DNA of 64,000 nt from Nitrospinaceae bacterium (lineage in GTDB: Bacteria; Nitrospinota; Nitrospinia; Nitrospinales; Nitrospinaceae), in assembly GCA_028278405.1 (NCBI GenBank), contig JANQEK010000041.1:1-64000 (forward strand), read 5' to 3'. Each line of letters begins with the position of its first letter. Position 1 is the stretch's first letter. The position numbers and the translations under genes were made by a program. The notes beneath the pieces were generated by a model that saw only the letters and a program-made list of their open reading frames with translations, was not told where the DNA came from and ran no database searches. Positions 8,719-17,183 of the stretch are shown one piece after another.

Positions 8719-10377
8719 ATGAAAATCGCTCGGGATTACATTGTTATTGGCAGCGGTCTCGCCGGCCTCACATTTGCCCTGAAAATCGCCGAATACGGCT
8801 CGGTCGCCCTGATCACCAAAGATGAAGTGGAGGAGTCGGCCACCCGGTATGCTCAGGGAGGAATCGCCTCGGTGATGGCGGAGGATGATTCGGTCGACCT
8901 GCATGTGACGGATACCATCGAAGCTGGCCGCGGGCTGTGCCAGGAAGATGTGGTTCGCTGTATTGTTCGCGAAGGACCCGCCCGGGTCCGCGAATTAATC
9001 CAACTGGGCGCCCGGTTTACCCGTACTCAGGGAGAGGACAGCTTTCACTTGACGCAGGAGGGGGGGCATTCCAAACGTCGAATCCTGCATGCGGACGACC
9101 TCACCGGGTGGGAGATCGAGCGCGCGTTGATCGAAGCCGTTCGCGCCAAACCGAATATCGAAATCTACCCCTATCATATGGGGATCGACATTATTACTCG
9201 TTCCAATATCGACCCTGCCGTTCAACCGGGGGACAAAAAGGACGAGGCTCTGGGTCTGTACGCGTTGAATGAACAAACCGGCGAAGTAGTCACATTCACC
9301 GGCAAAGCCGTTTTACTGGCCACGGGCGGGGCGGGCAAAGTCTATCTGTACACTTCCAATCCCGACACCGCGACCGGCGATGGCATCGCATTGGCGTATC
9401 GAGCCGGCGCCAGGATTGCCAATATGGAGTTTTTCCAGTTCCATCCCACCTGCCTGTACCATCCGCAGGCGAAATCGTTTTTGATTTCAGAAGCAGTGCG
9501 TGGAGAAGGCGGTGTCCTCCGCATGAAAAACGGCGACACGTTCATGGAAAATTATCATTCCCTGGGATGTCTGGCTCCACGCGATGTGGTGGCCCGGGCG
9601 ATCGACTATGAAATGAAAAAGAGCGGCGACGACTGCGTGTACCTGGATGTGACCCATCTGGAAGGTTACCGTACCCGGGAGCGCTTCCCAAATATTTACA
9701 AGACCTGCAAATCGTTCGGTTACGACATGACCGAACAGCCGATTCCCGTTGTTCCGGCAGCCCATTACATGTGCGGCGGAGTGATGGTCGATTTGAACGG
9801 ACAAACCAGCATCCCCCGCCTGTTCGCCTCGGGTGAAGTGTGTTACTCCGGATTACACGGGGCCAACCGTCTGGCCAGCAATTCCCTGTTGGAGGGGCTG
9901 GTGTTGTCACACCGCGCAGCCGCTAAGGCCGCCGAATTAAATCAATCCTCCAAAAAACTCGAGTCAATTCAGGAACGCCTGCCGGAATGGGACAGTGGAG
10001 ATGCGGTTGAAAGCGATGAATCGGTTGTGGTCTCCCATAACTGGGACGAAATTAGACGGCTGATGTGGAATTATGTCGGCATCGTGCGTTCCGACAAGCG
10101 GTTGTCCCGGGCGCGCCGCCGGGTAGAAATGCTGCTGGAGGAGATTAAGGAGTATTACTGGAGTTTTAATATCACGCGCGACACACTGGAGTTGCGCAAC
10201 ATCGCGCTCACGGCTCAACTGATTATCAACGGAGCTCTGGAGCGGAAGGAAAGCCGCGGCTTGCACTACAATCTGGATTACCCACGGCCGGATGACACCC
10301 GCGAAGTGCAGAACACGATTTTTCAGGACACCGTTCAACGATTGATAACCTCTCAAAAAAATGTGAGTTCAAAATAA
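8719..10377 (+). CDS. nadB: L-aspartate oxidase
   Basis: NadB oxidises L-aspartate to iminoaspartate, the first step of de novo NAD synthesis, in the cytoplasm with FAD. The protein has the FAD dinucleotide motif VIGSGLAGL near the N terminus, RYAQGGIAS, the catalytic-domain signature EFFQFHPTCL, and the FAD-contacting ASGEVCYSGLHGANRLASNSLLEG, followed by the helical C-terminal domain. The length (552 residues) is slightly above the usual 530-540. The start at 8719 is preferred because the preceding promoter would start transcription there. The stop overlaps the ftsK start by one base (TAATG). nadA and nadC are not in the window. Confidence 0.95.
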   Translation: MKIARDYIVIGSGLAGLTFALKIAEYGSVALITKDEVEESATRYAQGGIASVMAEDDSVDLHVTDTIEAGRGLCQEDVVRCIVREGPARVRELIQLGARFTRTQGEDSFHLTQEGGHSKRRILHADDLTGWEIERALIEAVRAKPNIEIYPYHMGIDIITRSNIDPAVQPGDKKDEALGLYALNEQTGEVVTFTGKAVLLATGGAGKVYLYTSNPDTATGDGIALAYRAGARIANMEFFQFHPTCLYHPQAKSFLISEAVRGEGGVLRMKNGDTFMENYHSLGCLAPRDVVARAIDYEMKKSGDDCVYLDVTHLEGYRTRERFPNIYKTCKSFGYDMTEQPIPVVPAAHYMCGGVMVDLNGQTSIPRLFASGEVCYSGLHGANRLASNSLLEGLVLSHRAAAKAAELNQSSKKLESIQERLPEWDSGDAVESDESVVVSHNWDEIRRLMWNYVGIVRSDKRLSRARRRVEMLLEEIKEYYWSFNITRDTLELRNIALTAQLIINGALERKESRGLHYNLDYPRPDDTREVQNTIFQDTVQRLITSQKNVSSK

Positions 10378-12782
10378 TGAGTGGAAAAAAATCCCCTGAT
10401 CCCGAACTGAATGAACACACGCTGACCCGCGATTTCCTGGGAATCGGAATTGCCGGGTTCGCGCTGTTTGCACTGATTTCAATGATTTCCTATTCACCCC
10501 ATGACCCTTCTTTTTATCAGTTCTCTTCGCAGGAAAGCGAAATACAGAACTATGGAGGTTTGGTGGGTTCCTATCTTGCCGATGGGCTGGTCCGGGTTTT
10601 CGGTACCGGAGCGTTTGCATTTCCTCTCGTAGCCCTGCTGGTGGGCTGGGCGGTCATTCGTGGCCAGGAGTTCCGCCGCTGGCCGCTGGTTTTGTTTTTT
10701 GGTTCGATTTTTCTGGTTACTCTCTGTTCTTTACTGGCCCTGCAGTTTGACCACGATCCCTTTTTTGGAAACGATGTTGAAACCGGAGGTGTTGTGGGAA
10801 CACAGGTTTCAAATAGTCTGGTTCTTTGGTTGAGCGTCATCGGTGCGCACCTGGTATTGATCCTGGTCATGTTTGTTTCCACCCTGGCGATGACCGGTGT
10901 TCCAGCGAACAAATTATTTCAAACCACAGGTCTCGCTTTTGCGGTTTTGTTTCGATGGGGATTGAGAAGTGTTCGTGCGGTGGGATCTCTGCTGATGAAG
11001 ATCGCACGGGAATTCAGGGATTGGTTGTGGGAAACGGTGCGTATCTGGAAATCAGCCCGTAGGGAGAAAAGCAAACTTCGGAAATTAAGCGAACCGGTCA
11101 TCGTCTCTCGGGAACTGTTGAGTCCTTCCCCGAAAACACTGGAAGACTTTCCCGAAACCCACAAAAAGGAAAAAGTGCAGGAAACTGAAAAGAAGGAAGA
11201 ATTTGCAGTGCAGGAAAATTTCCCGTTTGCCAAGGAGACGGGAGAGTATCAGTTGCCTCCGGTCAGCCTGCTCAATGATCCTTTGGAAATACGGGACGCA
11301 GGGAAAATGAGAGAAGAGTTGATGCTCAACTCCACCATTCTGGAAAAGAAACTGTCCGACTTCGGAGTGGATGGCCGAGTGGTGCAGGTGTTGCCGGGTC
11401 CGGTAATCACCTTGTACGAATTTGAACCGGCGCCGGGGATCAAGGTGAGCCGTATCCTGTCGCTGACGGACGACTTGGCCCTGGCCATGCGTGCACCGAG
11501 CGTTCGTATTCTGGCCCCGGTGCCTGGCAAGTCAGTCGTGGGGATCGAACTTCCCAATCCGAAGCGTGAAACCGTTTCATTCAAGGAAATCATCTGCTCC
11601 GAATCATTTCAGGAAACTCATTCCAAGATAGCGTTGGCGGTCGGCAAGGATCACATCGGCCGTCCGGTGACGGAGGACTTGGCCCAGGTACCGCATCTAT
11701 TGATGGCGGGTTCCACCGGTTCCGGCAAATCGGTGGGTATCAACACGATGATCTGCAGTCTGCTTCTCAATGCGACTCCGGAAGAAGTCAAAATGATCAT
11801 GATCGATCCCAAAATGCTGGAACTGAACATGTATGACGGTCTTCCTCACCTGATTGCACCCGTGGTTACCAACCCCAAGAAAGCCGCAGCGGCCCTGCAA
11901 TGGGCGGTATCGGAAATGGAGCGGCGTTACAAGCTAATGGCCGATAATTCTGTGCGTAACATCTCCGGCTTCAATCAAATGGTGGATAAAATTTCTCACG
12001 AGGGTGATCGCAGGAGGAAGTCTAAGAACGCCAAAAACAAAAGAATTGCCTCAGCGGGCGAGGATTCAGAAAATTCCGATTCGGAAAACCAAAATCCAGA
12101 GGTGGAAATTCTAGCTAAACTCCCTTACATTGTTATTATAATCGATGAGTTAGCCGATTTGATGATGGTTGCCTGTAAGGGCGTAGAAGACTCGTTGACG
12201 CGCCTGGCGCAGATGGCCCGGGCGGCGGGAATTCACCTGATTGTGGCGACCCAAAGACCGTCCGTAGACGTATTGACGGGTATCATCAAGGCCAATTTTC
12301 CGGCGCGGATTTCCTATCAGGTCACTTCGCGCGTGGATTCGCGGACGATTCTGGACTGTGCGGGTGCAGAGAAACTGCTGGGCAAAGGCGACATGCTGTT
12401 TCTCCCACCAGGCACTTCCAAAATACATCGAATCCATGGATCCATGGTCAGTGACGAGGAAATTAACCGGATTATTAAATTCATCAAGGATCAGGATAAA
12501 AAGCCGGAATACGAAGACGATGTGTTTGAGCAGGTTGTCGAGGCAACCCGCGAAAAAGAGGACGAAGACGAGTTCGACGAAAAATATGATGAAGCCGTTG
12601 CTCTTGTCGCACGGGAACGGCAAGCTTCGATTTCGATGATTCAGAGGAAACTGCGCGTCGGCTACAACCGGGCGGCGCGCATGGTGGAAATTATGGAACG
12701 AGAAGGCGTGGTTGGGCCTTCAGATGGAATCAAACCGCGAGATGTTTATGTCAAACCCATACCCTTTGAGACCATGGATTAA
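10377..12782 (+). CDS. ftsK: DNA translocase FtsK/SpoIIIE
   Basis: An 801-residue hexameric ATP-driven DNA pump that clears chromosome termini at the division septum. Four N-terminal membrane helices (about 20-175) are followed by a charged linker, the alpha/beta motor with Walker A (AGSTGSGKSV, near residue 445) and Walker B (IIIDELADLMM, near 585), and the C-terminal winged-helix gamma domain (ISMIQRKLRVGYNRAARM) that reads KOPS-type sites. The compact linker resembles SpoIIIE/short FtsK rather than the E. coli protein. A hydrophilic, Ser/Asn/Lys-rich insert lies between the two Walker motifs (about 545-575). Its start overlaps the nadB stop by one base. Confidence 0.95.
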   Translation: MSGKKSPDPELNEHTLTRDFLGIGIAGFALFALISMISYSPHDPSFYQFSSQESEIQNYGGLVGSYLADGLVRVFGTGAFAFPLVALLVGWAVIRGQEFRRWPLVLFFGSIFLVTLCSLLALQFDHDPFFGNDVETGGVVGTQVSNSLVLWLSVIGAHLVLILVMFVSTLAMTGVPANKLFQTTGLAFAVLFRWGLRSVRAVGSLLMKIAREFRDWLWETVRIWKSARREKSKLRKLSEPVIVSRELLSPSPKTLEDFPETHKKEKVQETEKKEEFAVQENFPFAKETGEYQLPPVSLLNDPLEIRDAGKMREELMLNSTILEKKLSDFGVDGRVVQVLPGPVITLYEFEPAPGIKVSRILSLTDDLALAMRAPSVRILAPVPGKSVVGIELPNPKRETVSFKEIICSESFQETHSKIALAVGKDHIGRPVTEDLAQVPHLLMAGSTGSGKSVGINTMICSLLLNATPEEVKMIMIDPKMLELNMYDGLPHLIAPVVTNPKKAAAALQWAVSEMERRYKLMADNSVRNISGFNQMVDKISHEGDRRRKSKNAKNKRIASAGEDSENSDSENQNPEVEILAKLPYIVIIIDELADLMMVACKGVEDSLTRLAQMARAAGIHLIVATQRPSVDVLTGIIKANFPARISYQVTSRVDSRTILDCAGAEKLLGKGDMLFLPPGTSKIHRIHGSMVSDEEINRIIKFIKDQDKKPEYEDDVFEQVVEATREKEDEDEFDEKYDEAVALVARERQASISMIQRKLRVGYNRAARMVEIMEREGVVGPSDGIKPRDVYVKPIPFETMD

Positions 12783-13617
12783 GTTTTCCTGTGTTTTAGG
12801 TGTATTGGTGTTTTTGATTCTGGCATCTCCGTCCCACTCCGCGATCTACAAGTGGAAAGACAGCAAAGGCAAAACACACTTTACCGATAGTCTTTCCAAA
12901 ATTCCTCCTCAATACCGGAAAAAAGGCGAACTCAAGAACCTGGATGGCGAAACGGTTAAGTCCCAGGATTTTTCGAAGTTGTCGGCTTCGAAAGGGAGAT
13001 TCACCCATGTGATTAAAGCCAAGGAGGCTCCCGGCGATCATTATGTCGTTGAGGTACTCCTCAATGGTTCGATCAAGGCAAATTTGATCGTTGATACCGG
13101 TGCAACCATGGTGGTTCTTTCCGATCGAATCGGTAAACGCCTGGGTATTCATTCCAAATCCGATCTTCCTACAATTGGAATGAACACTGCCGGCGGCACG
13201 ATACAAGCTCCGTTGTTTATTTTGGATTCGGTGAAAATCGGCACGGCCGAAGTCCTGAACGTCGAGACCACCACCAATCCGTATATGGGAGATATGGATG
13301 GTCTGCTGGGTATGAGTTTTCTCGGCGAATTCAAAGTGGAGATGGACCGGCAAAACTGGGAGCTGACCCTGAAACCGCTGGGTACTCCGGATGATGAGTT
13401 GTGGGAGGGAAAGAACAAAACCTGGTGGAAGAAAAAGTATGAGACCTACGCGAACAACCTTCACGAATTGTATCGGGCGGCACGCCATGTCCGCCACGAC
13501 AAACGTAAATTGAGACGCGTTGAACGGCTGATCGCCCACTACGAAAAACTCCATAAAGGACTGGAAGCCCGCGCCAACCGCGCTAACCTCCCTAATACTT
13601 TCCGCTCTTATCCCTGA
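12748..13617 (+). CDS. Membrane-linked retropepsin-like aspartic protease with DUF4124
   Basis: From ATG 12748 the 289-residue protein has a signal peptide or anchor, a DUF4124-type segment (AIYKWKDSKGKTHFTD), and a single-lobe aspartic protease domain of clan AA with the catalytic motif LIVDTGATMVVLS and a second conserved patch (GLLGMSFLG). A basic coiled-coil-like tail follows. Single-lobe proteases of this kind act as dimers, here probably in the periplasm. The frame is open from 12712, but the start that gives a good signal sequence is at 12748; it overlaps the end of ftsK. The substrate is unknown. Confidence 0.75.
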   Translation: MSNPYPLRPWIKFSCVLGVLVFLILASPSHSAIYKWKDSKGKTHFTDSLSKIPPQYRKKGELKNLDGETVKSQDFSKLSASKGRFTHVIKAKEAPGDHYVVEVLLNGSIKANLIVDTGATMVVLSDRIGKRLGIHSKSDLPTIGMNTAGGTIQAPLFILDSVKIGTAEVLNVETTTNPYMGDMDGLLGMSFLGEFKVEMDRQNWELTLKPLGTPDDELWEGKNKTWWKKKYETYANNLHELYRAARHVRHDKRKLRRVERLIAHYEKLHKGLEARANRANLPNTFRSYP

Positions 13618-13705
13618 CGCTTTCGAGCAGCAGCTTTCCCTTGAAAATCGTTTAATGTATATTGAATAGATGCTTGTTTCATCCGGCCGCTAATCCTGAG
13701 GATTC

Positions 13706-14506
13706 ATGACGGTTACCCTTGATGAGAAGTCGGCAAACGTTACCTCTCTTCATCCGGAATCACCGGTTTTGTTGATATTGCTGGGAGCCAGTAATCTGTC
13801 TCGCGGGTGTTTTGCTTTTGCCCGACACTTGAGAAACTGCCTGCAGCCTCGTCCGGTCGAAGTATTGTTTGCCTCCGGTCCCGGCCGGGGATATTGTGCT
13901 CCCGGCGGATTGTTGACTATCAACTATCCGCCTATTTGCTCCAGCGACATATTCAAGGTGGCGCAAGACAAATCCGAATCCGGCTACCGGGTGATTGCCC
14001 TGGTGACGGATATCGGCAACGACATCATGTATGATGTGCCGGCTGATAAGCTGATTGCAATCTTGCAAGAAATCTTTGCCAGACTTCGATCGATGAATGC
14101 GGAGATTTTTTACACCACTCTACCGGCCGCTTTTGAAAAAAAAGTTCATCCTGCTTGGTTTTATATTCTTCGATCGATCCTGCTTCCTTTCTCTCGGATT
14201 TCCTATGATAAAGCCACTAAGGGAATTATTGCCGTTAATCAATTCTTAAGAGAAGCCGGCTCAGAGCATTGTCATTTGATACCGGGAATGGATCGCTATT
14301 TCGGCTATGATGAAATTCATTACGGATGGCTGCGCGCACACCATGCTTGGTCCCACGTAGCGAAGGTGATGCTGGAAACTATGGGAGTTGAGATCACAAA
14401 GAAAATTCCCCTGTCTGGAATGCTACTATCCTACTGGGATGAGTTTCATCAGGTGATTTTGGGAGATATGATGGGACTCAAAAATAAAAGTCCGGAATAT
14501 TTTTAA
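13706..14506 (+). CDS. SGNH/GDSL hydrolase-like protein
   Basis: No named family was recognised, but the 266 residues show the block pattern of SGNH hydrolases: LLGASNLSRG (block I with the candidate Ser), VTDIGNDIMYD (block III, GxND-like) and GYDEIHYG (block V, DxxH). There is no signal peptide, so the enzyme looks cytoplasmic. An AGGATTC ribosome site precedes ATG 13706. The PlsC-like acyltransferase starts 17 bases after it, which suggests a shared acyl-ester or lipid role. The catalytic assignment is inference from motif order. Confidence 0.6.
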   Translation: MTVTLDEKSANVTSLHPESPVLLILLGASNLSRGCFAFARHLRNCLQPRPVEVLFASGPGRGYCAPGGLLTINYPPICSSDIFKVAQDKSESGYRVIALVTDIGNDIMYDVPADKLIAILQEIFARLRSMNAEIFYTTLPAAFEKKVHPAWFYILRSILLPFSRISYDKATKGIIAVNQFLREAGSEHCHLIPGMDRYFGYDEIHYGWLRAHHAWSHVAKVMLETMGVEITKKIPLSGMLLSYWDEFHQVILGDMMGLKNKSPEYF

Positions 14507-14523
14507 CGGGAAATTTTAAGGGA

Positions 14524-15297
14524 ATGACTTATTGTCGCTTGGTTTATAGATTAACCGGTTTGGTGTTGGTTCAACTCATATTGGGTTTGGCGGGCTTGGT
14601 GACGGTAATTGTGCTGAGTCCTTTCTTTCGCGCTCGCAATACGATGGTACCGTACATCATGCAGCTGTGGGGCAAATGGTGCTGTTGGGTGCTGAATATT
14701 CACATTCACCAGGTGGGTTCGGTTGAACGGTTTAACCGGGGAGCGCTTGTTGTTTCCAATCATGTTGGGTCAGTGGATATCTTTGTATTGGCGGCGTGTT
14801 TTCGGGTTTCCTTTGTATCCAAGAGTGATGTCCGGTCCTGGCCCTTGATCGGATTCCTTACCCGCATAGCGAATACCATTTTTATTGATCGCAATCGACG
14901 AAGTGAGCTGGCAGAAATGGTGCGAGCTGTCGCTGATCGCCTGCGCTTGGGATATTCCGTGGCCGTATTTCCGGAGGGAGGAGCCACACCCGGTCATCAA
15001 GTCGAGCGTTTTAAGTCTTCCGTATTTGAAGCGGTAATACAGGCACAGAGTTCTGTTCTGCCAGTCACCATCCGGTATTATGATAAGGGAGAACCTTCAG
15101 TGGCGTGCTGGCCACCGGGGATATCGTTCATGGCCAATCTGAAGCGCCTGTTGATACATCCCCGCTTGAATGTCAATGTATGGGTCTTGCCTGAAGTAAC
15201 GGGAGAAACCGATCGCCAAGTCCTGGCGCAAAAAAGCCGTGCGCTGATCAGCGAAAAGTATCAGGAAACAGGGGAAAAATCGGCAGCAAGGCCATGA
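14524..15297 (+). CDS. 1-acyl-sn-glycerol-3-phosphate acyltransferase-like (PlsC family)
   Basis: The 257-residue protein has one or two N-terminal membrane helices, the acyltransferase motif NHVGSVD (HX4D, near residue 79) and the substrate-binding FPEGGATPG (near 151). These define the PlsC/LPLAT superfamily, which moves an acyl chain from acyl-ACP or acyl-CoA to a lysophospholipid or similar acceptor at the inner membrane. It is probably cotranscribed with the SGNH-like gene just upstream. The true phosphatidate-making PlsC could be elsewhere, and this copy may acylate another lipid. Confidence 0.82.
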   Translation: MTYCRLVYRLTGLVLVQLILGLAGLVTVIVLSPFFRARNTMVPYIMQLWGKWCCWVLNIHIHQVGSVERFNRGALVVSNHVGSVDIFVLAACFRVSFVSKSDVRSWPLIGFLTRIANTIFIDRNRRSELAEMVRAVADRLRLGYSVAVFPEGGATPGHQVERFKSSVFEAVIQAQSSVLPVTIRYYDKGEPSVACWPPGISFMANLKRLLIHPRLNVNVWVLPEVTGETDRQVLAQKSRALISEKYQETGEKSAARP

Positions 15298-15326
15298 GCT
15301 TGAAAGACATCAAAAGAGGTGTGCAA

Positions 15327-17183
15327 TCATAGAACGGGAATAGCGGTTTTCAGTTTATACAGATGAATCCCGAATCCCTTTCCTTTGAGGGGATCGTGAC
15401 CGATCACTTTGAAGGATACGTAGTCTTTTGATATCCATTGGTAGATATCTATCCCGAAATCCTTCCCGAAAAAGCGGTAGCCGAATTCAAGAAAATCGTG
15501 ATACACAATAGCGATATAGGTTGGAGGCGTGGCCTGCAAGTCCTTGAGAACCCGTTGTTCACCCAGTAGTTTCCAGGTTCCCGGGTTGTAACTGATACTG
15601 TCTATCGAATTTTCCTTTCGCGCCAGATAGTTCAGCAGGGTACCAGTTGGAAAGGTGGCTAAAGTTTCGCCCTCCTTCATTTCCTGATTCAGGATATCCA
15701 GGGTGATTTGGAAAATCATCCCATGAGGAATCACTTCAGGGTTGTAGCCGATCAGCCTGTCTCCGTTCGCGGCTACAGGGAAATTCTTTTTGGAATACCA
15801 GCCTGCCGAAACCAAGAAATGTGTAAAGATATAAAGACTGATCCCGGCAGCCACAGCTCCCTTGAAAAACAAATAATCACCGGAAACTTTTTTTGTTTTT
15901 TCCGGAAGATCATCTATCAGGAATTTAAAAAGAATTAAAACTCCGGGCATGGCTAAAGCGGTGCCATAATGATAAACATGGGCGTTGAAAAATATTTTCA
16001 ATAGAAGAACGGTTGAAAACAGAGTCAATGTGGTTAAGACCAAAGCCGTTCCAGGGTACGGAGCGTCGTGGTCCCTTTTCCAGAGCTTGAAGATCAAAAC
16101 GGCTGCAGCGCCCAGCAAGACCAAAGGCAGAGGCCTCATCAATTGCAGCCATGGAATATCCGACTGAAAAGCTTGCAATCCTAAGAGGAACAAAATAATG
16201 GCCAATATTCCAAGCAAGGGGAACCGCGCCAGAGGTTTGCGCAGGGCATGATTGAGGATTCCCAAAGCCGTGAGGAACAACACCCAGACAAGAAGATATT
16301 TGAAAATAATGATCAGGTTTTTATCCAGAGCATTGGTTCCCATAAGGCTCTTGTAAAATGCGAGCGATTTAACCGACGTCGTCAACACATAAGTCCATGG
16401 GCCGAACATGACTTGCAGACCCTGATTCCAGCCCATGTGGAATGCAAAGTAAAAGGTAAACATTAGAAAAGGAAGCAATAGGCCCAGGCCAAACAACCCT
16501 CCATATCTCCACAATTCACGACGTGTCAACCTCCAGGTTCGGAACAAAAGAAATAATCCGATAAGGACTGCCGTCGTCCAGGCCAGAGACACTTCAATTT
16601 TGGTCAGCAAAACCAATCCACTGAACAATCCCAGAAGCACTAATCTTTTTGTGCTTCGGTTTTGTGTGAGTCCCATGTATTGATTTGCGGAAAGAAAACT
16701 CAGGAAAATTCCATGCACGACATCATAGACATAGGGACACACGAAATTGTAGTTACCTATCCACAAATATTGAGCGAAAGCGAATACGACCAGAAACGTC
16801 AGCCCGGCAATCAATGCGGACAGTCGGGATCCTACGAACAAAAAAAGTTTGTAGATTAAAACAGTCAGCGCCGCCACCAGGGCGAGATTAAAAATGATCA
16901 GTACGATCAGCTGAGGTCCGAATACACTAAATAAAAATGCATGAACGTAGGAGGAGAGAGGGCCATAAAAATAAACTATATCCCTATAAAGAACCGCTCC
17001 TTCCGAAAGTCTCCAGGCGATATAGGCCTGTTCCCCGAAATCGATTACCAGATCCGGCCATTTGAGCCAACTGATACTGGCCATAAATATCCCTGATAGC
17101 AGCAGCAGCCAGGGTTCCCACGGGATTGTCTGAATTCGGTTTCTAAGGAAAGCCGCGAATTGATTTTGATTTATCTCATTCAT
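15327..17183 (-). CDS. GT-C/GT39-like polytopic membrane protein (second of pair)
   Basis: A 618-residue membrane protein with about 12 hydrophobic segments. The first periplasmic loop reads WPDLVIDFGEQAYIAWRL and DIVYFYGPLSSYVHA, which resembles the acidic first loop of PMT/ArnT-type (GT39, GT-C fold) enzymes that use polyprenyl-phosphate sugars. The C-terminal part is a soluble domain. Its ATG overlaps the TGA of the upstream paralog (ATGA), so the two are translationally coupled. The paralog shares the same loop and C-terminal motifs (RFFGKDFG, KGFGIHLYK). Substrate unknown. Confidence 0.68.
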   Translation of the reverse strand: MNEINQNQFAAFLRNRIQTIPWEPWLLLLSGIFMASISWLKWPDLVIDFGEQAYIAWRLSEGAVLYRDIVYFYGPLSSYVHAFLFSVFGPQLIVLIIFNLALVAALTVLIYKLFLFVGSRLSALIAGLTFLVVFAFAQYLWIGNYNFVCPYVYDVVHGIFLSFLSANQYMGLTQNRSTKRLVLLGLFSGLVLLTKIEVSLAWTTAVLIGLFLLFRTWRLTRRELWRYGGLFGLGLLLPFLMFTFYFAFHMGWNQGLQVMFGPWTYVLTTSVKSLAFYKSLMGTNALDKNLIIIFKYLLVWVLFLTALGILNHALRKPLARFPLLGILAIILFLLGLQAFQSDIPWLQLMRPLPLVLLGAAAVLIFKLWKRDHDAPYPGTALVLTTLTLFSTVLLLKIFFNAHVYHYGTALAMPGVLILFKFLIDDLPEKTKKVSGDYLFFKGAVAAGISLYIFTHFLVSAGWYSKKNFPVAANGDRLIGYNPEVIPHGMIFQITLDILNQEMKEGETLATFPTGTLLNYLARKENSIDSISYNPGTWKLLGEQRVLKDLQATPPTYIAIVYHDFLEFGYRFFGKDFGIDIYQWISKDYVSFKVIGHDPLKGKGFGIHLYKLKTAIPVL

